From contig NZ_BMKS01000003.1 of NCBI RefSeq assembly GCF_014644455.1, positions 337,930-401,929 on the forward strand: DNA of 64,000 bases. The letters run 5' to 3'. A program made the translations under genes and the position numbers. Positions 1 to 8,912 of the stretch are shown piece by piece; positions within the stretch are counted from its first letter, which is position 1, and every line of letters begins with the position of its first letter. Under the pieces are notes generated by a model. It did no database searches. It saw only the letters and a program-made list of their open reading frames with translations, and had not been told where the DNA came from. This DNA comes from Caldovatus sediminis. Its GTDB lineage: Bacteria; Pseudomonadota; Alphaproteobacteria; Acetobacterales; Acetobacteraceae.

Positions 1-735
1 AAGGCCGCTGCCGCCGATGTACCAGCCGATCAGCGACTTGCCGACGGTGAAGAGGAGCGCGGTGCCGACCGCGCCGACGGCGACGTCGCGCCAGCGCAGC
101 CGACGGTCCGGGAGGACCTTGTAGATCGCGGCGAACAGCACCGCGGTCAGGGCGAAGCCGAACAGGAAGCTCAGCGTCCCGAGCAGCGCCCCCATCTCCG
201 GGTGACGTCCGCCCGCCCAGGCCTCGAGCGCGGCCAGCGCGGCGCTGACGAGGAGCGAGACGAGCAGCAGGAATCCGGTCGCCGCCACCAGGCCGACGCT
301 GAGCAGCCGGACCCGGACCAGGTGGGCGACGGTGACCGCCCGCGGCGCCGCCTGCCAGATGACGTTGAGGGCGGACTGGATCTCCGCGAACACGCCGCTG
401 GCGGTGAGCAGCAGCACGCCGACGCTGACGATCGCGGGGATCCCCCCGCCGCCCGCCATGGCCTGCTCACCCGCGCCCGCGCCGACGCCGCGGACGACCG
501 CCTCGACCGCCAGCGCCCCCTCGCGGCCGACCAGGGCGCGAAGCTGCGCCCCGACGGCGGCGCGGACCGCCTCCTCGCCGAAGCCGAGGCCGGCGATCGC
601 GATGGCGACGACCAGAAGGGGGGCGAGCGAGAACATGGTGTAGCAGGCGATCGCCGCGCCGCGGGTCATCGCCTCGTGCTCGATGTAGCCGCTGACGGTG
701 TCCCCGATCAGCCGCCATGCCGTGCGCAGCGGCAT
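1..735 (-). CDS. YihY/BrkB-family inner-membrane protein, C-terminus cut off by the window edge
   Basis: The reading frame runs off the left edge, so only the first 245 residues are present. The N-terminus reads MPLRTAWRLIGDTVSGY and is followed by an amphipathic stretch and then several long hydrophobic helices (about residues 30-55, 85-110, 130-165 and 175-200). This order, with the polar segment VGKSLIGWYIGGSG near the break, matches the YihY/virulence factor BrkB family, formerly mis-annotated as RNase BN. These are multi-pass inner-membrane proteins of uncertain function. The start at 735 has a purine-rich stretch (gagggaaacgg) upstream. The gene lies 79 bp downstream of the RND permease stop on the same strand and could be read from the same transcript. 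The family call is good; the exact role is unknown. Confidence 0.8.
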   Translation of the reverse strand, partial: MPLRTAWRLIGDTVSGYIEHEAMTRGAAIACYTMFSLAPLLVVAIAIAGLGFGEEAVRAAVGAQLRALVGREGALAVEAVVRGVGAGAGEQAMAGGGGIPAIVSVGVLLLTASGVFAEIQSALNVIWQAAPRAVTVAHLVRVRLLSVGLVAATGFLLLVSLLVSAALAALEAWAGGRHPEMGALLGTLSFLFGFALTAVLFAAIYKVLPDRRLRWRDVAVGAVGTALLFTVGKSLIGWYIGGSGL

Positions 736-814
736 GCGCCCGTCCGTTTCCCTCGGTTGGCCCGCAGGGAGAACCGGGGAGGAGCCGGTGCGGTTGCGCG
801 CCCGCGCGGCGCGG

Positions 815-3800
815 TCACGCCGGGTCGCGGAACAGCCGGTAGAGCGCCGGGATCACCAGCACGGTCAGCGCCGTCGAGGACAGGAGGCCGAAGATCAGCG
901 ACACCGCGAGGCCCTGGAAGATCGGGTCGGCGAAGATGAAGGCGGCGCCGATCATCGCCGCCGCCGCGGTCAGCACGATCGGCTTGAACCGCACCGCCCC
1001 GGCCTCCAGCGCCACCTCGCGCACGCTGCGGCCGGCGCGGTCGGCGTGGCGGACGAAGTCCACCAGCAGGATCGAATTGCGCACGATGATGCCGGCGAGC
1101 GCGATGAAGCCGATCATCGAGGGCGCGGTGAAGGGCGCGCCGGTCAGCGCGTGCCCGAGCACCACCCCGATCAGCGTGAGCGGCACCGGCACCAGCACCA
1201 CCAGCGGCGCGAGAAAGCTGCGGAACTGCGCCACCACCAGCACGTAGATGCCGAGCAGCGCGACGGCGAAGGCCGCGCCCATGTCGCGGAAGGTGATGCG
1301 CGTGACCTCCCACTCGCCCTCCCACAGCAGGGAGAGCCGGCTCTCGTCCTCCGGCTGGCCGGCGAGGCGGATCTCCGGCACCGGGGCACCGCGGGCGGCA
1401 CGCTCGGCGAGGGCGTCGCGCACGGCGAACATGCCGTAGATCGGCGCCTCGTAGGCGCCGGCGAGCTCGGCCATCACCATCTCGGCGGCCCGGCCGTTGC
1501 GGCGGAACACGGGCGGGGAGGCGCGCTCCTCGACGACCTGGACGAGGTCGCCGAGCTCCACCGCGCCGCGCCGGCCCGGCACCGGCGTCGCGAGCAGCCG
1601 CTCCGACAGGCGGAGTTCCGGCTTCGGCAGGCGCACGACGATCTCGACCGGGTTCCGCCCGGGGCCGCGGTGCGAGTAGCCGACCGGAACGCCGCCCACC
1701 AGGGCGCGCAGCGTGTCGTACACCGCAGCCTCCTCGACGCCGTGGAACTCGAGCTCGTCGGCGAGCAGGCGGAAGCGCAGGCGCCGCCCCGGATCGCCGA
1801 TCGTGTCGTCGACGTCCACGATGAAGGGCACGGCGCGGAAGGCGTCGCGCACCGTCGCGGCTCCGGCGCGGCGCGCCTCGGCGTCCGGGCCGTAGATCTC
1901 GGCGAGCAGGGTGGCGAGGACCGGCGGGCCGGGCGGCACCTCCACCACCCGCAGGCGCGCGCCCTCGGGCAGCGGCAGGTCGGAGAGCAGGGTCCGCACC
2001 GCGAGCGCGATGTCGTGGCTCGCCCGCGCGCGCTCCCCGCGCGGGGCGAGGGCGAGCTCGAGGTCGCCGAGCCGCGGCTCCTGCCGCAGGAAGTAGTGGC
2101 GCACCAGGCCGTTGAAGTTGAAGGGCGCGGCGGTGCCGGCGTTCACCGTGACGGCGCGCAGCTCCGGCAGGGCGCGCAGGCGATCCGCGGCGGCGAGCAG
2201 CGCGCGCTCCGTGTCCTCCAGGCTGGCGCCGGCCGGCAGGTCGAGCACCACGGCCAACTCCGACTTGTTGTCGAAGGGCAGCAGCTTCACCGTCACGTCG
2301 CGCGTCGCGAACAGCGCGAGCGAGCCGAGGGTCGCGAGGCCGGTCGCCAGCAGGAAGGCCCAGGCGCGCCAGCGCCGCTCGATCAGCGGCCGCGCGATGC
2401 GGAGGTAGAGGGCGCCCGGCCGCCCGGGCGCGTGGTGGCCGCCCTCCCCGCCCGCCCCCTCCCCCGCGGCCGGGCCGATGGCGCGCAGCCCCGCCATCAG
2501 CCACGGCGTCAGCACCATCGCCGCGAAGTAGGAGAACAGCATGGCCGCCGAGGCCACCGCCGGGATCGGCGCCATGTAGGGGCCCATCATGCCGCTGACG
2601 AACATCATCGGCAGCAGCGCGACGATGACGGTGAGGGTCGCGACGATGGTCGGGTTGCCCACCTCCGCCACCGCGTCCACCGCCGCCTGGACGCGGCCGC
2701 GCCCGTCGTTCATCCGCCAGTGGCGGTCGATGTTCTCGACCACGACGATGGCGTCGTCCACGAGGATCCCGATGGCGAAGATCAGCGCGAAGAGCGAGAC
2801 GCGGTTCAGCGTGTAGCCGAGCAGCCAGGCGCCGAAGAGGGTGAGCAGGATGGTCACCGGGATCACCACCGCGACCACCACCGCCTCCCGCCAGCCGATG
2901 GCGAGCAGGACCAGCGCCACGATCGAGACGGTGGCGAGACCGAGATGGAACAGCAGCTCGTCGGACTTCTCCTGCGCGGTCTCGCCGTAGTCGCGGGTGA
3001 TGTCGGCGGCGATGCCGGCCGGGATCACGCCGCCGTGCAGGCGCGCCACCGCGCCGCGCACCGCGTGCGTGACCTCGACCGCGTTGGCGCCGGCGCGCTT
3101 GGCGACGGCGACCGAGACGGCGGGGGCGCGCACCCATTCGCCCTCCATGCCGCGGGTCAGCCGCCAGGACCGCGCCTCCACCGGGCGCGCGTCCGGCACC
3201 ACCTCGGCGACGTCGGAGAGGTAGACCGGGCGGCCGTCCCGCGCCCTGAGCAGCAGCAGGCCCGCGTCCGGCACGCCGCGGAGGGTCTGGCCGGCATGCG
3301 CGGGAAGCGTCTCGCCCCGGTCGCGCAGCGCGCCGAGATGGAAGGAGCGGTTGGCGCCGGCGAGCTTGTCCACGAGCTGGTTCAGCGTGATGCCGTGCAG
3401 CGCCAGCCGCTCCGGATCCGGCTCGACGCGGATCTGCGGCGGGCGGCCGCCGACGATGTAGGTCAGCCCGACCTCGGGGATCTTCACCAGCTCCGACAGC
3501 AGCCGGTCCGCCACCTCGTGCAGCGCGGCGTCGGTCCAGCGGATGTCGGCCGGATCCTCCGGCCGCAGCGTCACCACCGCCACGGCGACGTCGTTGATGC
3601 CGCGCCCGACGATCAGCGGCTCGGGGATGCCGAGCGGGATGCGGTCCATGTTGGCGCGCACCTTCTCGTGCACGCGCAGGATCGCCTCGTCCGCGGAGGT
3701 GCCGACCAGGAAGCGCGCGGTGACGACGGCGCGGTCGTCGTAGGTGTTGCTGTAGACGTGCTCGACGCCGGGGATGCCGATGACGATCGCCTCCAGCGGC

Positions 3801-4018
3801 CGGGTCACCAGCTCCACCGCGTCGGCGGCGGAGAGGCCGTCGGCGCGCACGTGGATGTCCACCATCGGCACGCTGATCTGCGGCTCCTCCTCCCGCGGCA
3901 GGCCGACGAGGGCGAGCAGCCCGAGCGCGATCGCCGCGAACAGCAGCAGCGGCGTCAGCGGCGAGCGGATGAAGGCGCGCGCCAGCGCGCCGGAGAGGCC
4001 GAGCCGCGGCGCGGTCAC
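815..4018 (-). CDS. RND-family efflux transporter permease (AcrB/HAE1-like)
   Basis: Inner-membrane proton-driven pump of about 1067 residues, the usual RND size, expected to form a trimer with the adaptor encoded just upstream. The first transmembrane helix (about residues 13-33) is followed by a large periplasmic loop. The cytoplasm-facing signature GILVDDAIVVVENID sits in the helix 4 region with its Asp pair intact, and a second helix cluster lies at the C-terminus. The frame stays open upstream, but real homology begins at VTAPRLGLSG. The GTG at 4018 overlaps the adaptor stop as GTGA, which fixes the start by translational coupling. No TolC-type outer-membrane gene is in view, so an unlinked channel would be needed. 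The substrate (drug, metal or lipid) cannot be read from sequence. Confidence 0.93.
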   Translation of the reverse strand: MTAPRLGLSGALARAFIRSPLTPLLLFAAIALGLLALVGLPREEEPQISVPMVDIHVRADGLSAADAVELVTRPLEAIVIGIPGVEHVYSNTYDDRAVVTARFLVGTSADEAILRVHEKVRANMDRIPLGIPEPLIVGRGINDVAVAVVTLRPEDPADIRWTDAALHEVADRLLSELVKIPEVGLTYIVGGRPPQIRVEPDPERLALHGITLNQLVDKLAGANRSFHLGALRDRGETLPAHAGQTLRGVPDAGLLLLRARDGRPVYLSDVAEVVPDARPVEARSWRLTRGMEGEWVRAPAVSVAVAKRAGANAVEVTHAVRGAVARLHGGVIPAGIAADITRDYGETAQEKSDELLFHLGLATVSIVALVLLAIGWREAVVVAVVIPVTILLTLFGAWLLGYTLNRVSLFALIFAIGILVDDAIVVVENIDRHWRMNDGRGRVQAAVDAVAEVGNPTIVATLTVIVALLPMMFVSGMMGPYMAPIPAVASAAMLFSYFAAMVLTPWLMAGLRAIGPAAGEGAGGEGGHHAPGRPGALYLRIARPLIERRWRAWAFLLATGLATLGSLALFATRDVTVKLLPFDNKSELAVVLDLPAGASLEDTERALLAAADRLRALPELRAVTVNAGTAAPFNFNGLVRHYFLRQEPRLGDLELALAPRGERARASHDIALAVRTLLSDLPLPEGARLRVVEVPPGPPVLATLLAEIYGPDAEARRAGAATVRDAFRAVPFIVDVDDTIGDPGRRLRFRLLADELEFHGVEEAAVYDTLRALVGGVPVGYSHRGPGRNPVEIVVRLPKPELRLSERLLATPVPGRRGAVELGDLVQVVEERASPPVFRRNGRAAEMVMAELAGAYEAPIYGMFAVRDALAERAARGAPVPEIRLAGQPEDESRLSLLWEGEWEVTRITFRDMGAAFAVALLGIYVLVVAQFRSFLAPLVVLVPVPLTLIGVVLGHALTGAPFTAPSMIGFIALAGIIVRNSILLVDFVRHADRAGRSVREVALEAGAVRFKPIVLTAAAAMIGAAFIFADPIFQGLAVSLIFGLLSSTALTVLVIPALYRLFRDPA

Positions 4019-5004
4019 GGCCGCACCAGCACGTCGCCGGCGCGCAGGCCGGACAGGATCTCGACGCCGGGCACGCCTTCCTCGAACTCCCGCGCGGGGC
4101 CTCGCTGGACCGGCACGAGCGCGCCGGAGGCGAGGCGCACCAGGTCCACGCCGGCGCCGCGGACCACGAATTCCTCCGGCACCACGATGGCGGGGCGCCG
4201 GTCGGCGGCGATGGTCACGCGCACCCGCTCGCCGACGAAGAAGTCGCCGAGGCCCTCGACCTCGGCGTCGGCCACCACCTGGCCGTCCTGCAATTCGGGG
4301 TAGACGAGGCGGATCTCGCCGCGGCCGAGCGCGGCCTCCGGCCGCTCGGCGAGGCCCCGCGCGCCGACCTCCACCGGGTCGCCGGGTCGGAGGAAGCGGG
4401 CGTGGCGCTCGGGCAGGCGCAGGCGCAGCACGTAGCGGTCGGTGGCGATGGCGGCGACCGTCTCGCCGGGCAGGATCACGGCGCCGGCGACGCCGCGCAC
4501 GCGCAGCACGCGCCCGGCCTGGGGGGCGAGCACCTCGCCCTCGCGCCGCTGCGCCTCGATCACGGCGCGTTCCGCCCGCGTGGCGGCGGCCTGGGCCTCG
4601 ACGACGTCGAGGGCGGTCTGCGCCTCGTCGAGCCGGGCCTGGGTGGCGGCGCCAGTGGCGCGGAGCTGGCGGGTGCGCTCCAGCTCCAGCACCGCCTGGC
4701 GGCGCTGGGCGGCGAGCGCGTCGAGCCGCGCGTCGATCGCCGCGACCTGCAGCGCAAGCTTCGGGTCCTCGACCTCGGCGATGACCTGGCCGGCCTCGAC
4801 GGCATCGCCCTCGCGCACGGCGACGCGGCGCAGCGTGCCGCCGATGCGGGCACGGGCCTCGGCCTCGCGCACGCTCTCGACCGTGGCGAAGACGGCCTTG
4901 CGGTCCTCGACGAGGCGGGGCCGCACGACGAGGCGGTCCTGCGCGGGGACCGCCGCTGGCGCGAGGAGAAAGACCGCGAGCACGGCGTGGAGGAGATGGC
5001 GCAT
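4015..5004 (-). CDS. RND efflux periplasmic adaptor (HlyD/MFP family)
   Basis: Periplasmic adaptor that links the RND permease encoded directly downstream to an outer-membrane channel. The 329-residue protein starts with MRHLLHAVLAVFLLAPAAVP and a likely signal cleavage after AQ near residue 21. A biotinyl-lipoyl-like half (around GDAVEAGQVIAEVEDPKLAL) follows, then a helical hairpin at about residues 75-150 rich in Ala, Arg and Glu, the second lipoyl half, and beta-barrel domains. The frame is open for 39 further codons upstream, but those are low-complexity and the signal peptide fixes the start at 5004. The stop overlaps the permease GTG by four bases, so the two are translated as a pair. 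Confidence 0.92.
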   Translation of the reverse strand: MRHLLHAVLAVFLLAPAAVPAQDRLVVRPRLVEDRKAVFATVESVREAEARARIGGTLRRVAVREGDAVEAGQVIAEVEDPKLALQVAAIDARLDALAAQRRQAVLELERTRQLRATGAATQARLDEAQTALDVVEAQAAATRAERAVIEAQRREGEVLAPQAGRVLRVRGVAGAVILPGETVAAIATDRYVLRLRLPERHARFLRPGDPVEVGARGLAERPEAALGRGEIRLVYPELQDGQVVADAEVEGLGDFFVGERVRVTIAADRRPAIVVPEEFVVRGAGVDLVRLASGALVPVQRGPAREFEEGVPGVEILSGLRAGDVLVRP

Positions 5005-5279
5005 CCGAAGCCTCCGTCGCGGCAGCGGGAGTCGGCATGGAGGGTCCGCCGGCCCTGGCCGGGCCGCGCTGCCGTGGGGAATGGCGGGCCGCGCGCCCGC
5101 CTCGCGGCCGCTCCTATCCACGCGAGCCGGGCGCGGCCTTGACCCAGCGCAACACGATCCGCCGGGACCGGCGCCGGCAGGACCGGCCGTGGCATCGCAT
5201 GGCGAGCGGGCGGCGCGGCGCCGGGCGCCTCGCTTGCGCCGGCGGATCCATGCTTCCGGCCGTCGGCGACCGTCCCGCC

Positions 5280-6005
5280 CTATGCCGCCGGCGCCACGGA
5301 CAGGCCGCGCACCCCGTGGCGCTCGATCAGGCGCGCGACCAGGCCCGAAGCCTTCGCCTCCTCGACGAAGCCGCGCAGGAACGCCGCGCCGGCCTCGTTG
5401 GCGCGGGCCGTGCCGATCGCCTGCTGGACGGCGGTGAACTTCCCGTCGAGGAGGCGCGAACCGGGCAGCTTTCCGGCGTCGGAAAGCAGACGCGGGCGCA
5501 GCCCGGCGAGGACCTCGAGCCCCTCGCCGACGAACCGCTCGAAGGCGGCATCGAGGCTCTCGGTCCGCACCAGCGTCGCGTGGCGGATGTTGCGCTCGAG
5601 CCAGAGGTCATAGGCCGAGCGGGCGGTGACGGCGATCCGCACCCCGAGGCGGTCCACCTCGGCGATCGAGCCGATCGGCGAGCCGGCGGGCACGAGATAG
5701 GTCGCCTCGATCTCGCAATAGGCGGCGGTGAAGGCGATCCTCTCCGCGCGCTGCGGCTCGGCGCCGATCAGGCCGATGTCCCAGGCGCCCGTGCCGACGG
5801 CATCGGCGAGCTCGCCGGGCCGCGGATAGGGCACGTAGCGCACCGGCACGCCGAGCCGCTCGGCGACCGCGCGCGCCATGTCCGGCGCCACGCCCTCGGG
5901 GTCGCCGGCGGCGCTGCGGCCGGTCACCAGCAGGAAGTTGCCCAGGTTGATGCCGGCGCGCAGGACCCCGGTCGGGGCGAGCTGGGCAAGGACGTCAGGG
6001 GACAT
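5280..6005 (-). CDS. Solute-binding domain protein (SBP family 3-like), no visible signal peptide
   Basis: A 241-residue protein with the two-lobe pattern of family 3 extracellular solute-binding proteins, as in polar amino-acid ABC importers. It has the opening LRAGINLGNF, the segment GVAPDMARAVAERLG, the motif WDIGLIGAEPQRAERIAFT, and the late SLDAAFERFVGEGLEVLAG region where lobe 1 is re-entered. Family members are usually secreted, but from the ATG at 6005 there is no signal peptide. The open frame upstream is Arg/Pro-rich and does not supply one. It may be a cytoplasmic variant, or it may carry the domain for sensing rather than uptake. No ABC permease or ATPase gene is adjacent. The fold is well supported and the ligand unknown. 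Confidence 0.8.
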   Translation of the reverse strand: MSPDVLAQLAPTGVLRAGINLGNFLLVTGRSAAGDPEGVAPDMARAVAERLGVPVRYVPYPRPGELADAVGTGAWDIGLIGAEPQRAERIAFTAAYCEIEATYLVPAGSPIGSIAEVDRLGVRIAVTARSAYDLWLERNIRHATLVRTESLDAAFERFVGEGLEVLAGLRPRLLSDAGKLPGSRLLDGKFTAVQQAIGTARANEAGAAFLRGFVEEAKASGLVARLIERHGVRGLSVAPAA

Positions 6006-6281
6006 GGCGTCGGGTTCCGTCGCGTCGTGGCCGGGCGGCGCGGGGCGCGGCCGGACCACCGCCGGCCGATGGCCGTCCGGCCGGCAACGCCTGGGCGTCC
6101 TGAGGTCACGCCGCGGCTGCCGCACCGCGCACGGTCCGGAGCGGGGCATTAGATCCCGGCCGCCTGGCGCCGGCAAGCCGCGATGGCGGCGCGGAGCGTC
6201 CCGCCGCTCCGCGCGGCATGGCGATCCACGCGCCCCCGGCGGCGACGAGGTCAAGGGTCGCGCCTTGCGCCCGACAGCGCA

Positions 6282-6524
6282 TCACCGGTCGAGCAACCGC
6301 GGCCCGGCGAGCGGGGTCAGCGCGAGCAACACCGCGCTCGTCGCCCCGTGCGCGCGCTCGGCATGGGCGCGCACCGCCGTTGCCGCGTCGAGCCAATGGT
6401 CGTGGGTGACGGGGAACGGCCGGGCGAGCGGATAGGAGAGATCGAGCGTGCCGATCCCGCCCATCGTCTCGTCCCGGCCATACGCGAAGCTCGCGATCCA
6501 CCACCGGCTCTGCGCCCTCGACAC
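6282..6524 (-). CDS. Small hypothetical protein (80 aa)
   Basis: I do not recognise this protein by family. The 80-residue frame from the GTG at 6524 looks coding rather than random. It is rich in aromatic residues and ordered hydrophobics (RWWIASFAYGRDETMGGIG, then TLDLSYPLARPFPVTHDHW) and ends in SAVLLALTPLAG. It lacks the Arg/Pro/Ala low-complexity typical of non-coding frames in this GC-rich DNA. A strong purine-rich site (ggggagcgggaagg) sits just before the GTG. It lies 276 bp upstream of the solute-binding gene on the same strand. The frame is open further upstream but loses protein-like composition. Confidence 0.5.
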   Translation of the reverse strand: MSRAQSRWWIASFAYGRDETMGGIGTLDLSYPLARPFPVTHDHWLDAATAVRAHAERAHGATSAVLLALTPLAGPRLLDR

Positions 6525-6831
6525 GCCCTTCCCGCTCCCCCGTCCACCGTGGTCGGCACGCCGCACTCGCGCCACAAAACGCGCATGATGGCAAGGGACG
6601 GCCGGCGATGCAGCAACGGATCGGAATGGGTCGTTCCCGCCTGAGCCTCGAACTGCGGCCCGCTGCGGAGATGCCGGGGCAGGCCGCGGCAAGGGCGCGC
6701 GCGGAGCGCCGCCGGCGGGCCGATCCGCTGCGGGCGAGGATTCACTCCCAGGATTGTGTATTCATTCCTTCGTCATTCCGAGATCTCATTTCGCCACGCG
6801 GCAGCCCTCCCCGGCCGCGCGGAGGTGGCCG
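6525..6831. other. Intergenic region with a locally AT-rich stretch
   Basis: This gap lies between two divergent small genes. Bases 6752-6790 are clearly richer in A and T than the surroundings and contain the perfect 8-bp palindrome GAGATCTC (6780-6787). The stretch is the natural place for the promoter of the plus-strand gene at 6832. I could not pick a convincing -35/-10 pair. Confidence 0.4.
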
Positions 6832-7017
6832 ATGGATCTCAGGAAGCGAACCCTGAGCAGCCTCGAAGCCTGGGTCGATCCCCGCCAGAGCGAACTCGAG
6901 GGGACTGATCCGGTGCTGCGCCTGATGTTGTTCGGCGAGCGGATCCTCCCCTGGGCGGTGGGCGCCGCCCTGGTCACGCTCGCCGTCGTGCTCTGCGCCG
7001 TGGCGCTCAGGGTCTGA
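6832..7017 (+). CDS. Small single-pass membrane protein (61 aa), hypothetical
   Basis: The protein has a charged N-terminal half starting MDLRKRTLSSLEAWVDP and one C-terminal transmembrane helix at about residues 40-60 (WAVGAALVTLAVVLCAVAL). It is therefore probably anchored in the inner membrane with its N-terminus in the cytoplasm. The ATG at 6832 is preceded by a good ribosome site (ggaggtg, five bases away), which decides this start over an upstream in-frame ATG at 6754. I do not recognise the family. It is monocistronic, with an AT-rich presumed promoter region just upstream. Confidence 0.6.
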   Translation: MDLRKRTLSSLEAWVDPRQSELEGTDPVLRLMLFGERILPWAVGAALVTLAVVLCAVALRV

Positions 7018-7318
7018 GCGGAACCGCGGCGCCGGCCTGCCGGGCGTCACGCCAGGCCCGCCGCGGATTGCGTAGACCCTGATGCCGAGCCGCGGTTACG
7101 GGACCACGGGATAAGGCGGCGAAGAGGAGCAGGCCTCCGCGGTGCGGCCGCAGCAGGCGGTGCCTGTCGATCCGTGGCGGCTTGTCCGGCCCGGCAAGGC
7201 GCGCGATCCGCCACGGCAGCGGATCGTTCCGCGACGAGGCACCAGCGGCGGTGCCGGGCTGCCGCCGATCTCGGGGGGCGGCCGCTGCGATGATGCCGCG
7301 GACGGGGCGGGGGCGCGA
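7018..7318. other. Intergenic stretch, nothing recognised
   Basis: Between the small membrane protein and the convergent alpha/beta-barrel gene. Open frames here are Arg/Pro-rich and look non-coding. I see no RNA gene, repeat or clear terminator. Confidence 0.4.
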
Positions 7319-7657
7319 TCATCGCGCGCCCGCGCCGGGGGGCGGACCGCCCTCCTCCGCCCGTTCGAGGATCTCCCGCGTCCGCGTGACGCGGTCGCCC
7401 CAGACGCAATCGAACTCGGCGACCAGCGTCTGCAGCGCCGGCGACGCGGCGGCCGCCTCGGCCTCGGCGGCGTCGGCGAACTCGTAGAAGGCGAAGTGGA
7501 CCGTCGGGTCGGTCCGGCTCCAGCACCGCCAGGCGTGCCGCGCCTCGAAGGCGGCCGCCGCTTCGGGCAGGTGCTCGGTCTCGTACCAGCGGTCGAAGCG
7601 CGGCCGGTCGGCCGCCTCGGAGAGCACCGCCCGGACCATCAGATAGGCTGCCGCCAT
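7319..7657 (-). CDS. Dimeric alpha/beta-barrel (EthD/NIPSNAP-like) small protein
   Basis: A 112-residue protein in the style of small ferredoxin-like, dimeric alpha/beta-barrel proteins. It has an N-terminal strand (AAYLMVRAVL), the helix segment RPRFDRWYETEHLPEAAAAF, which is very like the WYxxxHLPE motif of EthD-type proteins, and a second strand with HFAFYEF. EthD-like proteins sit in catabolic pathways, but the chemistry here cannot be inferred. The frame also offers a GTG one codon earlier at 7660. The ATG at 7657 has a GGAGG site six bases upstream and is preferred. The C-terminal tail (GGPPPGAGAR) is probably disordered. Confidence 0.7.
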   Translation of the reverse strand: MAAAYLMVRAVLSEAADRPRFDRWYETEHLPEAAAAFEARHAWRCWSRTDPTVHFAFYEFADAAEAEAAAASPALQTLVAEFDCVWGDRVTRTREILERAEEGGPPPGAGAR

Positions 7658-7851
7658 CACAAGCCTCCCCTCTCCGGCAGTGCCCCGCGACCCGCCGCGA
7701 CGGCGCGGCCGCGAGGGGCGATCGCCGGCCGCAGCCTACCGAGGCGCCGCGGCAGCGGACAGGAGACGGCGCCATCACGATCATGACGGCCCCACGCGTT
7801 CCTCCCCGGCGGCCCCCGGCATGCAAGCCGACCCTTCCCGCCAGGCGCCCC

Positions 7852-8847
7852 CTATGCCTCGAGCGCCAGGACGGCGTAGGTGGCCAGCCAGTGCTCCCCC
7901 ACGTAGTCGCCGGCGAGGTGCGGCAGGCCGGCGGCGAGATGGAGCGCTGCGGCCGCTTCCGCCCGCGTCCGGCGCGGATCGCCCTCGGCCCAGCTCCCGG
8001 CCAGGGCACGCCAGCACCAGGCGCGGCTCAGGTTCAGGCCGTCGAGATGGACGATCCGCCCGTCGGTCCGGTCGCTCACCGTCGCCGGCCGGAACAGCGC
8101 CGCCGGCTCCCCCTGACCGAGACGAGGGAGGAAGCGGTCGAGCCAGGGCACGAACTCCTCGGCCGGGAGCAGGCGCCGCATGCACTCCGCCTCGACGAGG
8201 GCGGGGGAAAGGAAGTCCTCGCCGCCGGGCTCCCAGGCCTGGCAGTCGGAGTCGTTGCCGTACCAGGCCACCGCCTTGTCGCGGAGCAGCGACGACAGCC
8301 CTTCATCCCGCGCCGCAGCCGCGTATTCCGCAACGAGCGCCAGGGCGAAGGCGGTGCTGGAATGCGTGCCGGTGCGGACCGGATAGGTCGCGGCGGGGAG
8401 GAACTCGCGAAAGCGCCGGGCGATCGCCCGCGCCAGCGGCGCGAGCGACGCCGCCCAGGATCGGTCCTCCTGGCGGGCCAGCTCGGCCGCCAGCATCAGC
8501 AGCCAGGCCCAGCCATAGGGCCGCTCGAAGGCGCGCGCGGTCGGGCGTTCGAGGTAGGCGCACTCGGCCGCCACCTTCTCGTCGGTGAACTGCGCGCCGA
8601 ACCACGCGCGCGTCGCCGCGGCCGCCGGCATCCCGGGGAAGCGGCGCAGCAGGCGGGCGAGCATCCAGTGGGCGTGCACGCTGGAATGCCAGTCGAAGCT
8701 GCCGAAGAAGACCGGGTGCAGCGCGCGCGGGCCGCGGAGGTCCTCCGGGCCCGCGAGCACATGGTCGGGCTTGTTCGGATACTCGCGATCCACGTGCCGG
8801 AGCGCGATGCGGGCGAACCGGTCGGCGAGGTCCTCGGTCAGCCGCAC
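7852..8847 (-). CDS. DUF2891 family protein
   Basis: A 331-residue, largely helical protein with the pattern of the DUF2891 family: ALRHVDREYPNKPDHVL near the N-terminus, FFGSFDWHSSVHAHWML, PYGWAWLLML, a THSSTAFALAL segment and WYGNDSDCQAWEPGGEDF. The conserved Trp/His/Asp content suggests an alpha/alpha toroid-like fold, but the family has no established function. I chose the GTG at 8847 because homology begins at LTEDLADRF. A GTG at 8916 overlaps the upstream ThDP-enzyme stop as GTGA and would add 23 low-complexity residues. It is the last gene of a three-gene unit with the CoxG-like and ThDP genes. Confidence 0.8.
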   Translation of the reverse strand: MRLTEDLADRFARIALRHVDREYPNKPDHVLAGPEDLRGPRALHPVFFGSFDWHSSVHAHWMLARLLRRFPGMPAAAATRAWFGAQFTDEKVAAECAYLERPTARAFERPYGWAWLLMLAAELARQEDRSWAASLAPLARAIARRFREFLPAATYPVRTGTHSSTAFALALVAEYAAAARDEGLSSLLRDKAVAWYGNDSDCQAWEPGGEDFLSPALVEAECMRRLLPAEEFVPWLDRFLPRLGQGEPAALFRPATVSDRTDGRIVHLDGLNLSRAWCWRALAGSWAEGDPRRTRAEAAAALHLAAGLPHLAGDYVGEHWLATYAVLALEA

Positions 8848-8912
8848 GCCGCGCGGCCCTCGGGATGGCGCGCGGCGGCGACCGGCGGCGCCGCCATCGT
8901 GCCGCGCCCCGG

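Noticed and set aside
698-4303. A 1201-codon open frame on the plus strand across the RND genes
   Set aside because: It is rich in Arg, Gly, Asp, His and Gln with no motif, and it is antisense to the clear RND permease. In DNA this GC-rich, stop codons are rare, so long chance frames are expected.
815-5038. A single 1407-codon frame that would fuse the adaptor region and the RND permease
   Set aside because: The first 340 codons are an off-frame reading of the adaptor gene (Pro/Ala/Arg-rich). The true permease start is the GTG at 4018, which overlaps the adaptor stop.
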